Source: Amycolatopsis tucumanensis (lineage in GTDB: Bacteria > Actinomycetota > Actinomycetes > Mycobacteriales > Pseudonocardiaceae). From it: a stretch of DNA of 64,000 bases. The notes beneath the pieces are model-generated. The model saw nothing but the letters and a program-made list of their open reading frames with translations, did no database searches and was not told where the DNA came from. Of the stretch, positions 16,938 through 25,730 are shown one piece after another; positions within the stretch are counted from its first letter, which is position 1, and every line of letters starts with the position of its first letter. The stretch spans positions 124,001 to 188,000 of the forward strand of contig NZ_JAKGSD010000001.1 in assembly GCF_021654135.1 (NCBI RefSeq). Reading direction: 5' to 3'. Made by a program: the position numbers and the translations under genes.

Positions 16938-18143
16938 ATGGACACCGAACACGCACACCTGCCGCTGCGCGGCGTCCGCGTGCTGGAGCTCGGCAATTAC
17001 ATCGCCGGGCCCACCGCCGCGCGGCTGCTCGCCGACCTGGGCGCCGAGGTGATCAAGGTCGAGCGCCCCGGCCGCGGAGACGAGCTGCGCAACTGGCGGC
17101 TCTACGCGGGCACGGTGTCCATGCTGTTCCACACCGTCAACCGCAACAAGAAGTCCATCGCGGTCGACCTGCGCACCGGCGAGGGGCGGGACATCGTGCT
17201 CGACCTCGTCCGGCGCTGCGACGTGGTGATCGAGAACTTCCGGCCCGGCACGCTGGAGAAGTGGGGGCTGGGGCCGGCGGAGCTGGAACGCGCCAACCCG
17301 GACGTGGTGCTCGCGCGGATCTCGGCGTTCGGGCAGACCGGACCGCTGGCCGACCGGCCCGGGTTCGCCGCGGTGGCCGAGGCGATGGGCGGGATGCGCA
17401 ACCTGGTGGGTGAGGCCGACCGGCCGCCGTCCCGGGTCGGCGTGTCCATCGGGGACTCGATCGCCGGGCTGTACGCCGCGTTCGGTGTGATGGTCGAGCT
17501 GTACGAGCGGGCCGTGGTGCCCCGGCGGCGGCCGCTGCGGGAACGGGTGGTCGACGTGGCGTTGCACGAGGCCGTGTTCTCGATGATGGAGTCGCTGGTG
17601 CCGGACCACCTCGCCTACGGGGTCGAGCGGCGGCGCGTGGGCGGGCGGATGGAGGGCATCGCGCCCAGCAACGCCTACGAGTGCGGCGACGGCGCGAGCG
17701 TGGTGATCGCGGGCAACGGCGACTCGATCTTCCGCCGGTACATGCTCGCGATCGGCCGCCCGGACCTGGCCGACGACCCGGGGCTGGCGGACAACGCGGG
17801 CCGCTGGGCGCGACGTGACGAACTGGACGAGGCGATCGGCGAGTGGACGCGTGGCCTGGACCGCGACGAGGTGCTGAAGATTCTCGACGAGGCCGGGGTG
17901 CCCGCCGGGCCGATCTACACGGCGGCCGACATCTGCGCCGACGAGCAGTACCGGGCGCGGGCGATGATCCAGCCGCTGCCGGTCGACCCGGGCACCGGCG
18001 AGGAGGTGCCGATCGGGTTCCCCGGGGTGGTCCCGGTGATCGGCACCGAGTCGCTGCCCCTGCGCACCCCCGGGCCGCGGCTCGGCGAGCACACCGACGA
18101 AATCCTGCACCTGCTCGGCCGGAAGGACGCCGGAAATGACTGA
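16938..18143 (+). CDS. CaiB/BaiF family III CoA-transferase
   Basis: A 401-residue family III CoA-transferase. N-terminal GVRVLELGNYIAGPTAARLL and DLGAEVIKVERPGRGDELR are canonical. Asp173 in GVSIGDSIAG is the acyl-anhydride residue of the family. It would activate an imported carboxylate with CoA from succinyl-CoA or another donor. It sits 16 bp after the permease gene and overlaps the lyase gene by 8 bp, consistent with CoA activation immediately before retro-aldol cleavage. Confidence 0.92.
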   Translation: MDTEHAHLPLRGVRVLELGNYIAGPTAARLLADLGAEVIKVERPGRGDELRNWRLYAGTVSMLFHTVNRNKKSIAVDLRTGEGRDIVLDLVRRCDVVIENFRPGTLEKWGLGPAELERANPDVVLARISAFGQTGPLADRPGFAAVAEAMGGMRNLVGEADRPPSRVGVSIGDSIAGLYAAFGVMVELYERAVVPRRRPLRERVVDVALHEAVFSMMESLVPDHLAYGVERRRVGGRMEGIAPSNAYECGDGASVVIAGNGDSIFRRYMLAIGRPDLADDPGLADNAGRWARRDELDEAIGEWTRGLDRDEVLKILDEAGVPAGPIYTAADICADEQYRARAMIQPLPVDPGTGEEVPIGFPGVVPVIGTESLPLRTPGPRLGEHTDEILHLLGRKDAGND

Positions 18144-19056
18144 CCTGCGGGACGTGACGTTGCGGGACGGCCTGCAGCTCACCGGGAAACCATTGCCCAC
18201 GGCGCGCAAGGTCGCGGTGGTCCGGGAACTCCTGGCCGCCGGGGTGCCGAGCGTCGAGATCGGCTCGATGGCGCGGCCGGACCTGGTGCCGCCGCTGGCC
18301 GACACGCTCGACGTGATCCGCGCGCTGGACCCGGACGAGCTGGCGCGCTGCTGGGTGTGGGTCGCCACGCCCCGGCACGTCGAGCGTGCGGCGGAGGCCG
18401 GGGCGGTCAACTTCCAGTACTGCCTGTCCGCCTCCGACGCGCACAACCGCGCCAACATCGGCCGCTCCACAGAGGACAGTCTGGCGGCGATGCCGCGGGC
18501 GGTGGCTGCGGCGTCGGGTGGCCGTGTCCAGCTGTGCATCGCCACCTCGTTCACCTGCCCCTTCGAGGGAGCGGTGCCGGAGGAGCGGGTGCTGGCGATC
18601 GCGCGGGACCCGCGCGCCGAGGGCGCCGGGGACATCGTGCTGTGCGACACCCTCGGGCAGGCCGTGCCGGCGCAGGTGACCAGCCTGGTCGCGCGGGTGG
18701 CCGCCGAGACGCCGCCGCGCCGCATCGTCTACCACGGGCACGACACGTGGGGCCTGGGGGTGGCGAACACCCTGGCCGCCATCGCGGCCGGAGCGTCCGA
18801 AGTGGATGGTGCGCTCGGCGGACTCGGCGGGTGCCCGTTCGCCCCGGGCGCCAGCGGCAACGCGTCCACCGAGGACCTGCTGTTCGCGCTGCGGCCGTCG
18901 TGGCTCACGCCGTCGTCCTTCGCGCGGATCGTGCGGTTGTCCGGTGCGCTGCTGGACGAGCTCGGCGAACCCAACCGGTCGCGCGCGGCGCAGGGCGCCC
19001 GCACCAGCGCGACGGCCTTCCCGTGGGCGCTCGGCGAAGAGGTGAGCTGCCGGTGA
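18136..19056 (+). CDS. HMG-CoA-lyase-like acyl-CoA lyase
   Basis: A 306-residue TIM-barrel enzyme of the HMGL/DRE-metallolyase superfamily. The start RDVTLRDGLQ supplies the catalytic Arg10 and metal-ligand Asp11. HGHDTWG gives metal-binding histidines. GLGGCPFAPGASGN contains the loop cysteine Cys233 diagnostic of HMG-CoA lyases. It would cleave a 3-hydroxy-acyl-CoA into acetyl-CoA (or another acyl-CoA) and a keto acid. The neighbouring hydroxyacid dehydrogenase and glycerate kinase suggest the keto acid is hydroxypyruvate or similar rather than acetoacetate. Confidence 0.88.
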   Translation: MTDLRDVTLRDGLQLTGKPLPTARKVAVVRELLAAGVPSVEIGSMARPDLVPPLADTLDVIRALDPDELARCWVWVATPRHVERAAEAGAVNFQYCLSASDAHNRANIGRSTEDSLAAMPRAVAAASGGRVQLCIATSFTCPFEGAVPEERVLAIARDPRAEGAGDIVLCDTLGQAVPAQVTSLVARVAAETPPRRIVYHGHDTWGLGVANTLAAIAAGASEVDGALGGLGGCPFAPGASGNASTEDLLFALRPSWLTPSSFARIVRLSGALLDELGEPNRSRAAQGARTSATAFPWALGEEVSCR

Positions 19057-19991
19057 GGTTCTTCGTCACCACGCCGCTGCCGGAACCCGGGATGACGCTG
19101 CTGCGCGAGGCCGGCACGGTGGTGGTGCCGGAACGGTCACCGGACCTGGCCGCGGTGTGCGCGTCGGGGGAGTACGACGTGGTCGTCGCGCAGCTGACCG
19201 ACGTGTTCGACGCCGACGTGCTGGCGGGGGCCCGGTTGCGCGGCATCTCCAACTACGCGGTCGGCTACGACAACATCGACGTGGTCGCCGCGACCCGGCG
19301 CGGCATCCGGGTGTGCAACACGCCCAGCGTGCTCACCGACGCGACCGCCGACGTGGCGATGCTGCTGATCCTGGCGACCGCGCGGCGGTGCGTGGAGGCC
19401 GACGCGTTCGTGCGCGCCGGGCGGTTCACCGGGTGGGAGCCGTCGCTGCTGCTGGGCGGGGACGTCAGCGGCGCGTCGCTGGGGCTGGCCGGGTTCGGCC
19501 GCATCGCGCGGGCGGTGGCGCGGCGGGCGCTCGCGTTCGGCATGACGGTGCGCTGCACCAGCCGGCGGCCCGTCGACGAGCCGGGTGTCGAGCGGGTGGA
19601 CTGGGACGAACTGGTCGAGCGGTCGGATTTCCTGTCGCTGCACGTGCCGCTGACCGCGGAGACCCGGCACCTGGTGGACGCTTCCGTGCTGCGGCGGATG
19701 AAGCGCTCGGCGATCCTGATCAACACCGCACGCGGCCCGATCGTGGACGAGCGTGCGCTGGTGGAGGCGTTGCGGAGCGGGGAGATCGCGGGCGCCGGGC
19801 TGGACGTCTACGAGGACGAGCCCCGGCTGGCGCCCGGGCTGGCCGACCTGCCGAACACGACGCTGCTGCCGCACGTGGGCAGCGCGACGCGGTCGGTGCG
19901 GGCGAAGATGGCGGAGTCATGCGCCCGGAACGCGATCGCACTCGCCGCGGGGGACGCGGTGCGGGTCGTGAACCCGGAGGCCGCCGCGTGA
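19053..19991 (+). CDS. D-2-hydroxyacid dehydrogenase (hydroxypyruvate/glyoxylate reductase-like)
   Basis: A 312-residue NAD(P)-dependent dehydrogenase. The Rossmann motif GLAGFGRIARAVARR, catalytic Arg in NYAVGYDNID/NTARG context, Glu in YEDEP and His in PHVGSAT are all present. The fold and triad fit hydroxypyruvate/glyoxylate reductases. The GTG start overlaps the lyase stop (GTGA), as does the next junction. Reduction of hydroxypyruvate to D-glycerate would feed the downstream kinase; that substrate is inferred. Confidence 0.9.
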   Translation: MRFFVTTPLPEPGMTLLREAGTVVVPERSPDLAAVCASGEYDVVVAQLTDVFDADVLAGARLRGISNYAVGYDNIDVVAATRRGIRVCNTPSVLTDATADVAMLLILATARRCVEADAFVRAGRFTGWEPSLLLGGDVSGASLGLAGFGRIARAVARRALAFGMTVRCTSRRPVDEPGVERVDWDELVERSDFLSLHVPLTAETRHLVDASVLRRMKRSAILINTARGPIVDERALVEALRSGEIAGAGLDVYEDEPRLAPGLADLPNTTLLPHVGSATRSVRAKMAESCARNAIALAAGDAVRVVNPEAAA

Positions 19992-20974
19992 GGGTGGTGG
20001 TCGCGCCGGACAGTTTCAAGGGCACCTACAGCGCGGGAGAGGTGGCGTCGGCGATCGCGGCCGGCCTCGGGTCGGCCGGTGCCGAGGCGGTGCCCCTGCC
20101 GGTGGCCGACGGCGGCGAGGGCACCGTGGACGTCCTCAGTGGACCGCTGGGTCTGTCCGCGCGTGCTGCCGCGTCCCGCAACCCCTGGGGCGCCGAGTGT
20201 CCCGGCTCGATTGCGCTGAGCCGCGACGGCGCCGCCTTCGTGGAGCTGGCGTCGGTGTGCGGAATCACGACCCCGCACGACGGGGTGCGGGACCCCGTCA
20301 GCGCGTCGACCTACGGCGTCGGGATGCTGATGATCGCCGCGGCCCGTGCCGGTGCGCGGGAGGTCGTCGTCGCGGCGGGCGGGTCGGCCACCAGCGACGG
20401 CGGCGCGGGCGCGCTGCGGGCCATTCGAGCGGGCGGCGGGCTTCCGGTGCCGGTCACGGTGCTGACCGACGTGACCACGCCCTACCGCGACGCCGCGCGG
20501 GTGTTCGGCCCGCAGAAGGGCGCGGACCCCGCGCAGGTCGAGGTGCTGACGTCCCGGTTGCGCGCGGTGGCGTCGGCCCTGCCGCGGGACCCGTGGGACG
20601 TGCCGGGAACGGGCGCCGCCGGTGGTTTCGCGGGCGCGATGTGGGCGTTCGGCGCGTCACTCGTGCCGGGCGCCGGATACGTGCTCGACGCGCTGAACTT
20701 CGACGCGCAGGTGGCGTCCGCGCAGGCGGTCGTGGTGGGGGAGGGGCGGCTGGACGGGCAGAGCACGCAGGGCAAGATCGTGTCCGCGGTGCTCGCCCGC
20801 AGCCCCGGCGTGAACCGCTTCGCGGTGGTCGGGTCCCTGGGCCCCGGCGCCGAAACGATCCGCGACGAGTTCACCGGCGTGCTGGTGGCGAGCACGCCGG
20901 AGGAGATGCGCGCCGCGGGGCGGGTGATCGCCGGGCGGCTCAGGCCGGGTAGCGGCCGCCCAGGGCGCGCGTGA
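19988..20974 (+). CDS. Glycerate kinase (GlxK/GarK family)
   Basis: A 328-residue member of glycerate kinase family 1: start VVVAPDSFKGTYSAGEVA, PVADGGEGT, GGSATSDGGAG, GAAGGFAG and VVGEGRLDGQS. It is shorter than the usual ~370-380 residues. The family phosphorylates D-glycerate, mostly to 2-phosphoglycerate. The GTG start overlaps the dehydrogenase stop. It is the last operon gene; its end overlaps the convergent IclR gene by 35 bp. Confidence 0.92.
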   Translation: MRVVVAPDSFKGTYSAGEVASAIAAGLGSAGAEAVPLPVADGGEGTVDVLSGPLGLSARAAASRNPWGAECPGSIALSRDGAAFVELASVCGITTPHDGVRDPVSASTYGVGMLMIAAARAGAREVVVAAGGSATSDGGAGALRAIRAGGGLPVPVTVLTDVTTPYRDAARVFGPQKGADPAQVEVLTSRLRAVASALPRDPWDVPGTGAAGGFAGAMWAFGASLVPGAGYVLDALNFDAQVASAQAVVVGEGRLDGQSTQGKIVSAVLARSPGVNRFAVVGSLGPGAETIRDEFTGVLVASTPEEMRAAGRVIAGRLRPGSGRPGRA

Positions 20975-21734
20975 TCCGCTCGGCGTGCTCGACCAGCACG
21001 TCGACCCACTCGAGGCACTTCTCGTACGGCATGCGCATCGTCGGGCCGCTCACCATCACCGCGCCCACCAGGTCCGCCGCCGAGTCGAACACCGGGGCCG
21101 CCAGGCCCGAGGCGCCGTCGACGCGCTCGCCGACCGTGATGGCGTACCCGTCGGCCGCGGTCTGCTTGATCAGGCGACGCAGCTCGTCCCGGTCGGTCAC
21201 CGTGCTCTCGGTCAGCTGCGGCAGGTCCTCCCGCAGCACCTCGTCGGCCAGGCCGGGCGACCAGGCGAGCAGCACGCGCCCGGACGAGCCGACCGTGATC
21301 GGCGCGATCTTGCCGACCGACATCTCCCGCCGCAGCGCGTGCCGCGTCTCGGCGACCGCGATGCACACCCGGTGGCGCCCCTCGGCGCGGAAGAAGCACG
21401 CCGTCTCACCGGTGGCGTCCCGCAGGTCCTTCAGCACCGGGTTCACCACCGACAGGACGTCGAGGTCCTTGCCCGCCGCCGCGCCCCAGTACGCCATCCG
21501 CACGCCGAGCCGGAACCCGTCCCCGGCGCGGTCGAGGAAACCGTGCGCCACCAGGTTCGTCACCAGCCGCTGGACCGTCGACTGCGGCAGCCCCGTCTTG
21601 TGCTGCAGCTCCCGCAGCGTGAGCGACGGCTGGTGCAGCGTGAACGCGTCCAGGATGTCGACGATCTTGCCCAGCACGAGCAGCGGACGCTGACCGCCCT
21701 CACCGTCCGCCCTGCGCTCGTCCGCGGTGCTCAT
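20940..21734 (-). CDS. IclR-family transcriptional regulator
   Basis: A 264-residue regulator. The winged helix covers about residues 20-80 (VLGKIVDILDAF, LRELQHKTGLPQSTVQRLVT), followed by an IclR effector domain (PITVGSSGRVLLAW, GASGLAAPVFD). It lies tail-to-tail with the GntP-glycerate kinase operon and is the obvious candidate regulator. It also lies 23 bp downstream of the PHB-depolymerase-like gene on the same strand and may be read through from it. ATG 21734 is the start that leaves the HTH intact. Confidence 0.9.
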   Translation of the reverse strand: MSTADERRADGEGGQRPLLVLGKIVDILDAFTLHQPSLTLRELQHKTGLPQSTVQRLVTNLVAHGFLDRAGDGFRLGVRMAYWGAAAGKDLDVLSVVNPVLKDLRDATGETACFFRAEGRHRVCIAVAETRHALRREMSVGKIAPITVGSSGRVLLAWSPGLADEVLREDLPQLTESTVTDRDELRRLIKQTAADGYAITVGERVDGASGLAAPVFDSAADLVGAVMVSGPTMRMPYEKCLEWVDVLVEHAERITRALGGRYPA

Positions 21735-21757
21735 ACCGAAAAGGTACGGCACGGGCC

Positions 21758-22879
21758 TCAGATCGGCGCGCAATCCGGCTTGTCGGTCCAGTTCGCGCCG
21801 CACAGGTACAGCGTGATGGGTGCGGTGTAGCCGTAGCGCGCGCCGAGCGCGTTGTACTCGGTGACGTCCACCCGCCCGGCCACGTAGTGGTCGGTGGCGG
21901 TGCCGACGGCGGTGTCGCTGTACGTCGGCGTGCCCGGGCCGGAGCTGTCGTCGGCGATGCCCCAGAAGCGGCCCATGTAGTAGGCCGCGCAGATGTTCAC
22001 GTCGAGCAGGTACGCGCCGGCGGCGCCGCACTGCGTGGTCCCGGTGCCCGGGTCGACGGGCTGGCCGTGCCCCATTCCGCTGATCTCGTAGTACTCGACC
22101 TTGCCGCCGTAGACCCGGTGCCGCTGGCCGGCGACGGTGTCGGTCACGTCCGGCGTCTGGTCGGTGCCCGCCACGTTGGTCCACTGTTCGACCAGCTCGG
22201 TGGCGTTGCGCGGGGCGACGGTCGTGTCCGCGGTGCCGTGCCAGATCGACACCAGCGGGTGGGCGCCGGTGTGGTCGGCGGCGGCGCGCACCTTGTCGCC
22301 CCACTGGGCGGGGGTCAGGTCGGTGCCCGGGTTCATGCAGCTGAAGGCGGTGACGGTGGAGGTCGCGCAGCCGTAGGGCAGCCCGGCGACGATCCCGCCG
22401 CCTGCGAACACGTCCGGGTAGGCGGCGAGCATGACCGCGCTCATCGCGCCACCCGCGGACAGCCCGGTGACGTACGCCGACGACGAGCCGAGGTCGGCTT
22501 TGGTGCGGTCGACCATCTGCTTGACCGACAGCGCCTCACCCGAGCCGCGGCGGGTGTCGGCGGGTTCGAACCAGTTGAAGCAGCTGTTGGCGTTGTTGGC
22601 GGAGCTCTGCTGCGGGAACACCACCGCGACGCGCCACTGGTCGGCCAGCTTCATCCAGCCGGTGCCGGAGGCATAGCCGGTGGCGTTCTGGGTGCAGCCG
22701 TGCAGCGCCACCACGACCGGGCGGCCCGCGGGCAGGCCGTCCGGGGCGTAGCGGAACATGCGCAGGTTGCCCGGGTTGGAGCCGAAGCCGGTCACCTCCT
22801 GCAGGCTCGCGGCCTGCGCCGGTGGGGAGAAGCCCATCAGGGCCAGCACGATCGCGAGCAGGACGGCACGTCGGAACAT
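21758..22879 (-). CDS. Secreted PHB-depolymerase-like esterase
   Basis: A 373-residue extracellular alpha/beta hydrolase of the esterase PHB depolymerase (LpqC) family. A Sec signal peptide ends near residue 25 (FSPPAQA-ASL). HGCTQNATGY is the oxyanion region, GLSAGGAM the lipase box, and GMGHGQPVD holds the catalytic histidine. Cysteine pairs (NSCFNWF, PYGCATS, FSCMNPG) suggest disulfides. A ~60-residue C-terminal segment (DHYVAGRVDVTEYNAL..) is of unknown role. Substrates could be polyesters or feruloyl/acetyl esters on plant polymers. Confidence 0.87.
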   Translation of the reverse strand: MFRRAVLLAIVLALMGFSPPAQAASLQEVTGFGSNPGNLRMFRYAPDGLPAGRPVVVALHGCTQNATGYASGTGWMKLADQWRVAVVFPQQSSANNANSCFNWFEPADTRRGSGEALSVKQMVDRTKADLGSSSAYVTGLSAGGAMSAVMLAAYPDVFAGGGIVAGLPYGCATSTVTAFSCMNPGTDLTPAQWGDKVRAAADHTGAHPLVSIWHGTADTTVAPRNATELVEQWTNVAGTDQTPDVTDTVAGQRHRVYGGKVEYYEISGMGHGQPVDPGTGTTQCGAAGAYLLDVNICAAYYMGRFWGIADDSSGPGTPTYSDTAVGTATDHYVAGRVDVTEYNALGARYGYTAPITLYLCGANWTDKPDCAPI

Positions 22880-22903
22880 CGGGACACCTCCACGTCGAGG
22901 CCG

Positions 22904-22933
22904 GAACCGGTGCCGCTGATGGTAAGAACCGGT
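22904..22933. repeat. Direct repeat GAACCGGT, 22-bp period
   Basis: GAACCGGT occurs at 22904-22911 and 22926-22933, two helical turns apart, in the 174-bp divergent gap between the esterase and kinase genes. Each copy contains the palindrome ACCGGT. Possible regulator site for either gene. Confidence 0.4.
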
Positions 22934-23053
22934 CATCGCGCTGACCGCGTTGCCGGGCAACACAATCGCGAGGACGATCATGGTGGCGGTCACCATCGCG
23001 AATACCGCGGTTTCGGTGGCGCGACCGGGCAGTTCGTGCTCTGATACCGGATC

Positions 23054-25279
23054 ATGGACCAGCGGTGGCGGGTGCCCGGCTACAGCGAGGTGGAGGTGCT
23101 CGGCGCCGGCGGCTTCGGCCAGGTCGTCCTGGCCAAGCACGAGGCCTCCGGGCAGCTTGTCGCGATCAAGTACCTGCACTCCGAATTCCTGAGCGACCCG
23201 GGGATCCTCGACGGGTTCCGCCGTGAGGCCCACCTGTTGCACGGTGTGCGCAGCCCACACGTGGCGCGGCTGCACGAGTTCGTCGAACGCCCCGAGGGCG
23301 CGGCGCTGGTCATGGAGGCCGTCCCCGGGGTGTCGCTGCGGGTGCTGCTCAACGCCGAGAAGCTCCTGGCGCCGGAGTCGGCGCTGGCGATCCTGAAGGG
23401 CTCGCTGCTCGGGCTCGCGGCCGCGCACGCCGTCGGCGTCGTGCACCGCGACTACAAGCCGGGCAACGTGCTGGTGTCGCAGGCCGGGGAGTCCAAGCTC
23501 GTCGACTTCGGCCTGGCCACGCTGGACGGGCAGGCCGGGCTCGCCGCCGGGTCGCCCTCCTACATGGCGCCGGAGCAGTGGGCGGGCCTGCCGGGGATGC
23601 CCGCCACCGACGTCTACGCCGCCACCTGCGTGTTCTTCCAGTGCATCACCGGACACAAGCCGTTCGAGGCCGACACGTCGGAGCGGTTGCGGGCCCTGCA
23701 CCAGTCCGCGCCGGTGCCGCTCGCCACCGTGCCCGAGCCGCTGCGGGCGCTCATCGCGCGCGGCATGGCCAAGGACCCCGGGCACCGCCCGGTGACCGCG
23801 GACGCGTTCGTCGCCGAGCTCGAAGCCACCGCGCGGGCCGCCTACGGCCCGGACTGGGAGGAACGCGGCTGGAAGCGGCTCGCGGCGCCGATCGCGGCCC
23901 TGACGGCGTTGACCCCGTTGGCGTTGCTGGTCACCGCCGGGTCGGCCGCGGCACCGGCCGCGGTCGCCAGTGCGCCCGCCGGGGCGGGGATCGCGGCCGC
24001 GACGATCGGCAAGGCCGTGGTGGGTGTGCTGGTGACCGCGGTGCTCGCCGTCGGTGGATTCCTGGTCTACCAGCAGTTCGGCGACCCGCCACCGCCGGTG
24101 CTGAGCGTCGCCATCGAGACCACGGCCGGCGCCGACACCGCGCTGCCGATCACCTACGACCTGCAGTACCCGCGGGTGACGGGGCACGCCGACCCGGCCG
24201 TCGAGGAGCGGATCAACGCGGCGCTGCGGGCGCCGGTCGACGAGCGCCTGCGGTCGGTGCGGGAACAGCTGTCCGATCCGGACATCGCCGCCGACGTCCG
24301 GGGCCGGGGCGAGACCGTGGGCGTGCGCACCACCGCGGTCGTCACCCTGCGCACCGACCGGCTGGTGTCCGTGCGCTTCGACCACGCGCTCGACTCGGAC
24401 TTCCTGTCCCACGCCAGCTGGCGGTTCCCGGAGGGCGTCACCGTCGATCTCACCACCGGGCGGGTCCTCGGGCCGCGGGACGTCTTCCGCGACGACGTGC
24501 TGACCGCGCGGGGCATGGCCACGCTGACCGAACGGCTCACCGCGCATTCGGAGCACGGGTTCTGCCGCCGGGTCAGCGTCAGCGGGGCCGGGGCGCCCGC
24601 GTCGATCGACACCGCGGACACTCCTGCCGGCGGCGACCACGTGCCCGCCGCCGACGTGGTGTTCACGAATTCCGGTGTGGACTTCCTGGTGCGGTACTAC
24701 GACCTCGGCTGCGACACCGCCTCCGGGCAGGAGACGATCACGATTCCCTATGCGGAGATCACCGATCTGCTCCGGCCGGAGCTGCCGGCGATGCTCGGCC
24801 GGGGCGCCGGTGTCCCGCCGTCGTCCGCGCCGTCCACCCCGCCGGCCGACGACGGCGCCTACAGCAACGCGCGGTTCGGTTTCACGGCGCTGGTGCCCGA
24901 GGGCTACCAGCGGCAGCCCTACAGCCCGCCGGGTGGCGACGGCATGGAGTTCACCGACCCGGCCCTCGGCGCGACGATGACGGTGTGGGGGGCCAACAAC
25001 CCCGGCGGCCGCTCCACCGCGGACGTCTTGGCGGCAACGGCGGGCGACATCCGCGCCGAGGGCGGGCAGGTGACGGTCCAGCGCGTCGAAGGCGAGCTGT
25101 ACACGATCTCCGGCTACCGCGGCGACGGCCGCATCTTCTACGAGCGCGGTTTCGTCGGACCCGGCTCGACGGCCACCCTGCGGTGGGTCTACCCGCGGGG
25201 GAACAAGGACGCGCTCGACGGGCCGGTGAGCCGCACGGTGAAGACCTTCCGGGCAGGCGACCTCAGCCGGCCGCACTGA
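23054..25279 (+). CDS. Membrane-anchored Ser/Thr protein kinase
   Basis: A 741-residue Hanks-type kinase. The catalytic domain spans about residues 8-265: glycine loop LGAGGFGQV, Lys39 in VAIKYL, HRDYKPGN with Asp133, DFGLA and APEQWAG. Two hydrophobic stretches follow (about 275-300 and 318-340), so the ~400-residue C-terminal region lies outside if only one spans and inside if both do. That region has a DUF3298-like part (residues 355-580) and a Ser/Pro linker before a last domain (NARFGFTALVPEGYQ). It lies 73 bp upstream of EACC1 and may phosphorylate the conflict-system proteins. Confidence 0.9.
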   Translation: MDQRWRVPGYSEVEVLGAGGFGQVVLAKHEASGQLVAIKYLHSEFLSDPGILDGFRREAHLLHGVRSPHVARLHEFVERPEGAALVMEAVPGVSLRVLLNAEKLLAPESALAILKGSLLGLAAAHAVGVVHRDYKPGNVLVSQAGESKLVDFGLATLDGQAGLAAGSPSYMAPEQWAGLPGMPATDVYAATCVFFQCITGHKPFEADTSERLRALHQSAPVPLATVPEPLRALIARGMAKDPGHRPVTADAFVAELEATARAAYGPDWEERGWKRLAAPIAALTALTPLALLVTAGSAAAPAAVASAPAGAGIAAATIGKAVVGVLVTAVLAVGGFLVYQQFGDPPPPVLSVAIETTAGADTALPITYDLQYPRVTGHADPAVEERINAALRAPVDERLRSVREQLSDPDIAADVRGRGETVGVRTTAVVTLRTDRLVSVRFDHALDSDFLSHASWRFPEGVTVDLTTGRVLGPRDVFRDDVLTARGMATLTERLTAHSEHGFCRRVSVSGAGAPASIDTADTPAGGDHVPAADVVFTNSGVDFLVRYYDLGCDTASGQETITIPYAEITDLLRPELPAMLGRGAGVPPSSAPSTPPADDGAYSNARFGFTALVPEGYQRQPYSPPGGDGMEFTDPALGATMTVWGANNPGGRSTADVLAATAGDIRAEGGQVTVQRVEGELYTISGYRGDGRIFYERGFVGPGSTATLRWVYPRGNKDALDGPVSRTVKTFRAGDLSRPH

Positions 25280-25315
25280 TCACCCTTGATCTTCTGGACA
25301 ACCCGTCACGAAATC

Positions 25316-25330
25316 AGCACCATGGGTGCT
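25316..25330 (+). promoter_or_regulatory. Dyad upstream of the EACC1-caspase operon
   Basis: AGCACC (25316-25321) and GGTGCT (25325-25330) form a perfect inverted repeat around ATG in the 73-bp gap between the kinase stop and the EACC1 start. Candidate operator or attenuating hairpin. Confidence 0.4.
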
Positions 25331-25352
25331 TGATCGACGACTGGGGGTTGCC

Positions 25353-25730
25353 GTGGAAGTGACGCTGACCGTGGCGGCGGACCGCGCCGGGGACGAGGCG
25401 CGGTCCCTGCGGGAGTGGCTGCTGGGCCAGGAGGAGCTGCGCGGTCGCGTCCGTCTCGTGGACTCCCCGCCGGAGCCAGGGCGGCTCGGTTCCGTCGTGG
25501 AGACCCTGGCCGTAGCCCTCGGGCCGGGTGGCGTCGCGACCGCCACGGCGACCGTGCTGATCGCCTGGCTCCGCCGCCGCACGTCGGACGTGACGATCAC
25601 CGTCAGAAAGCCGGACAGCGATTTCGAGCTCACCGCCACCAACGTGAAGGGCGTCGACGCCGGCGAACTCGCCGAACTCACCCGGCGGGTGTCGGCCGAG
25701 CTGGACGGCGGGGACGAGACCGCGGCATGA
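25353..25730 (+). CDS. EACC1 (effector-associated constant component 1) protein
   Basis: A 125-residue protein matching the EACC1 family: LREWLLGQEELRGRVRLV, PPEPGRLGSVVETLAVALG, a small hydrophobic GVATATATVLIAWLRRR segment, and a final ITVRKPDSDFELTATNVKG. EACC1 was defined computationally as an invariant partner of variable effector modules in bacterial conflict systems. Its molecular job, possibly effector recruitment, is unproven. GTG 25353 is chosen over GTG 25326. The stop overlaps the caspase gene start (ATGA), so the two are made together. Confidence 0.85.
   Translation: MEVTLTVAADRAGDEARSLREWLLGQEELRGRVRLVDSPPEPGRLGSVVETLAVALGPGGVATATATVLIAWLRRRTSDVTITVRKPDSDFELTATNVKGVDAGELAELTRRVSAELDGGDETAA

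Noticed and set aside
22880..22998. Longer start for the PHB-depolymerase-like esterase, adding a hydrophobic segment
   Set aside because: The extension would put a second hydrophobic stretch before a complete signal peptide. ATG 22879 starts a normal Sec signal.
25326..25352. Upstream GTG start for EACC1
   Set aside because: It would lie in the 25316-25330 dyad and adds nine residues with no family match. GTG 25353 has a GGGGG-type ribosome-binding site.
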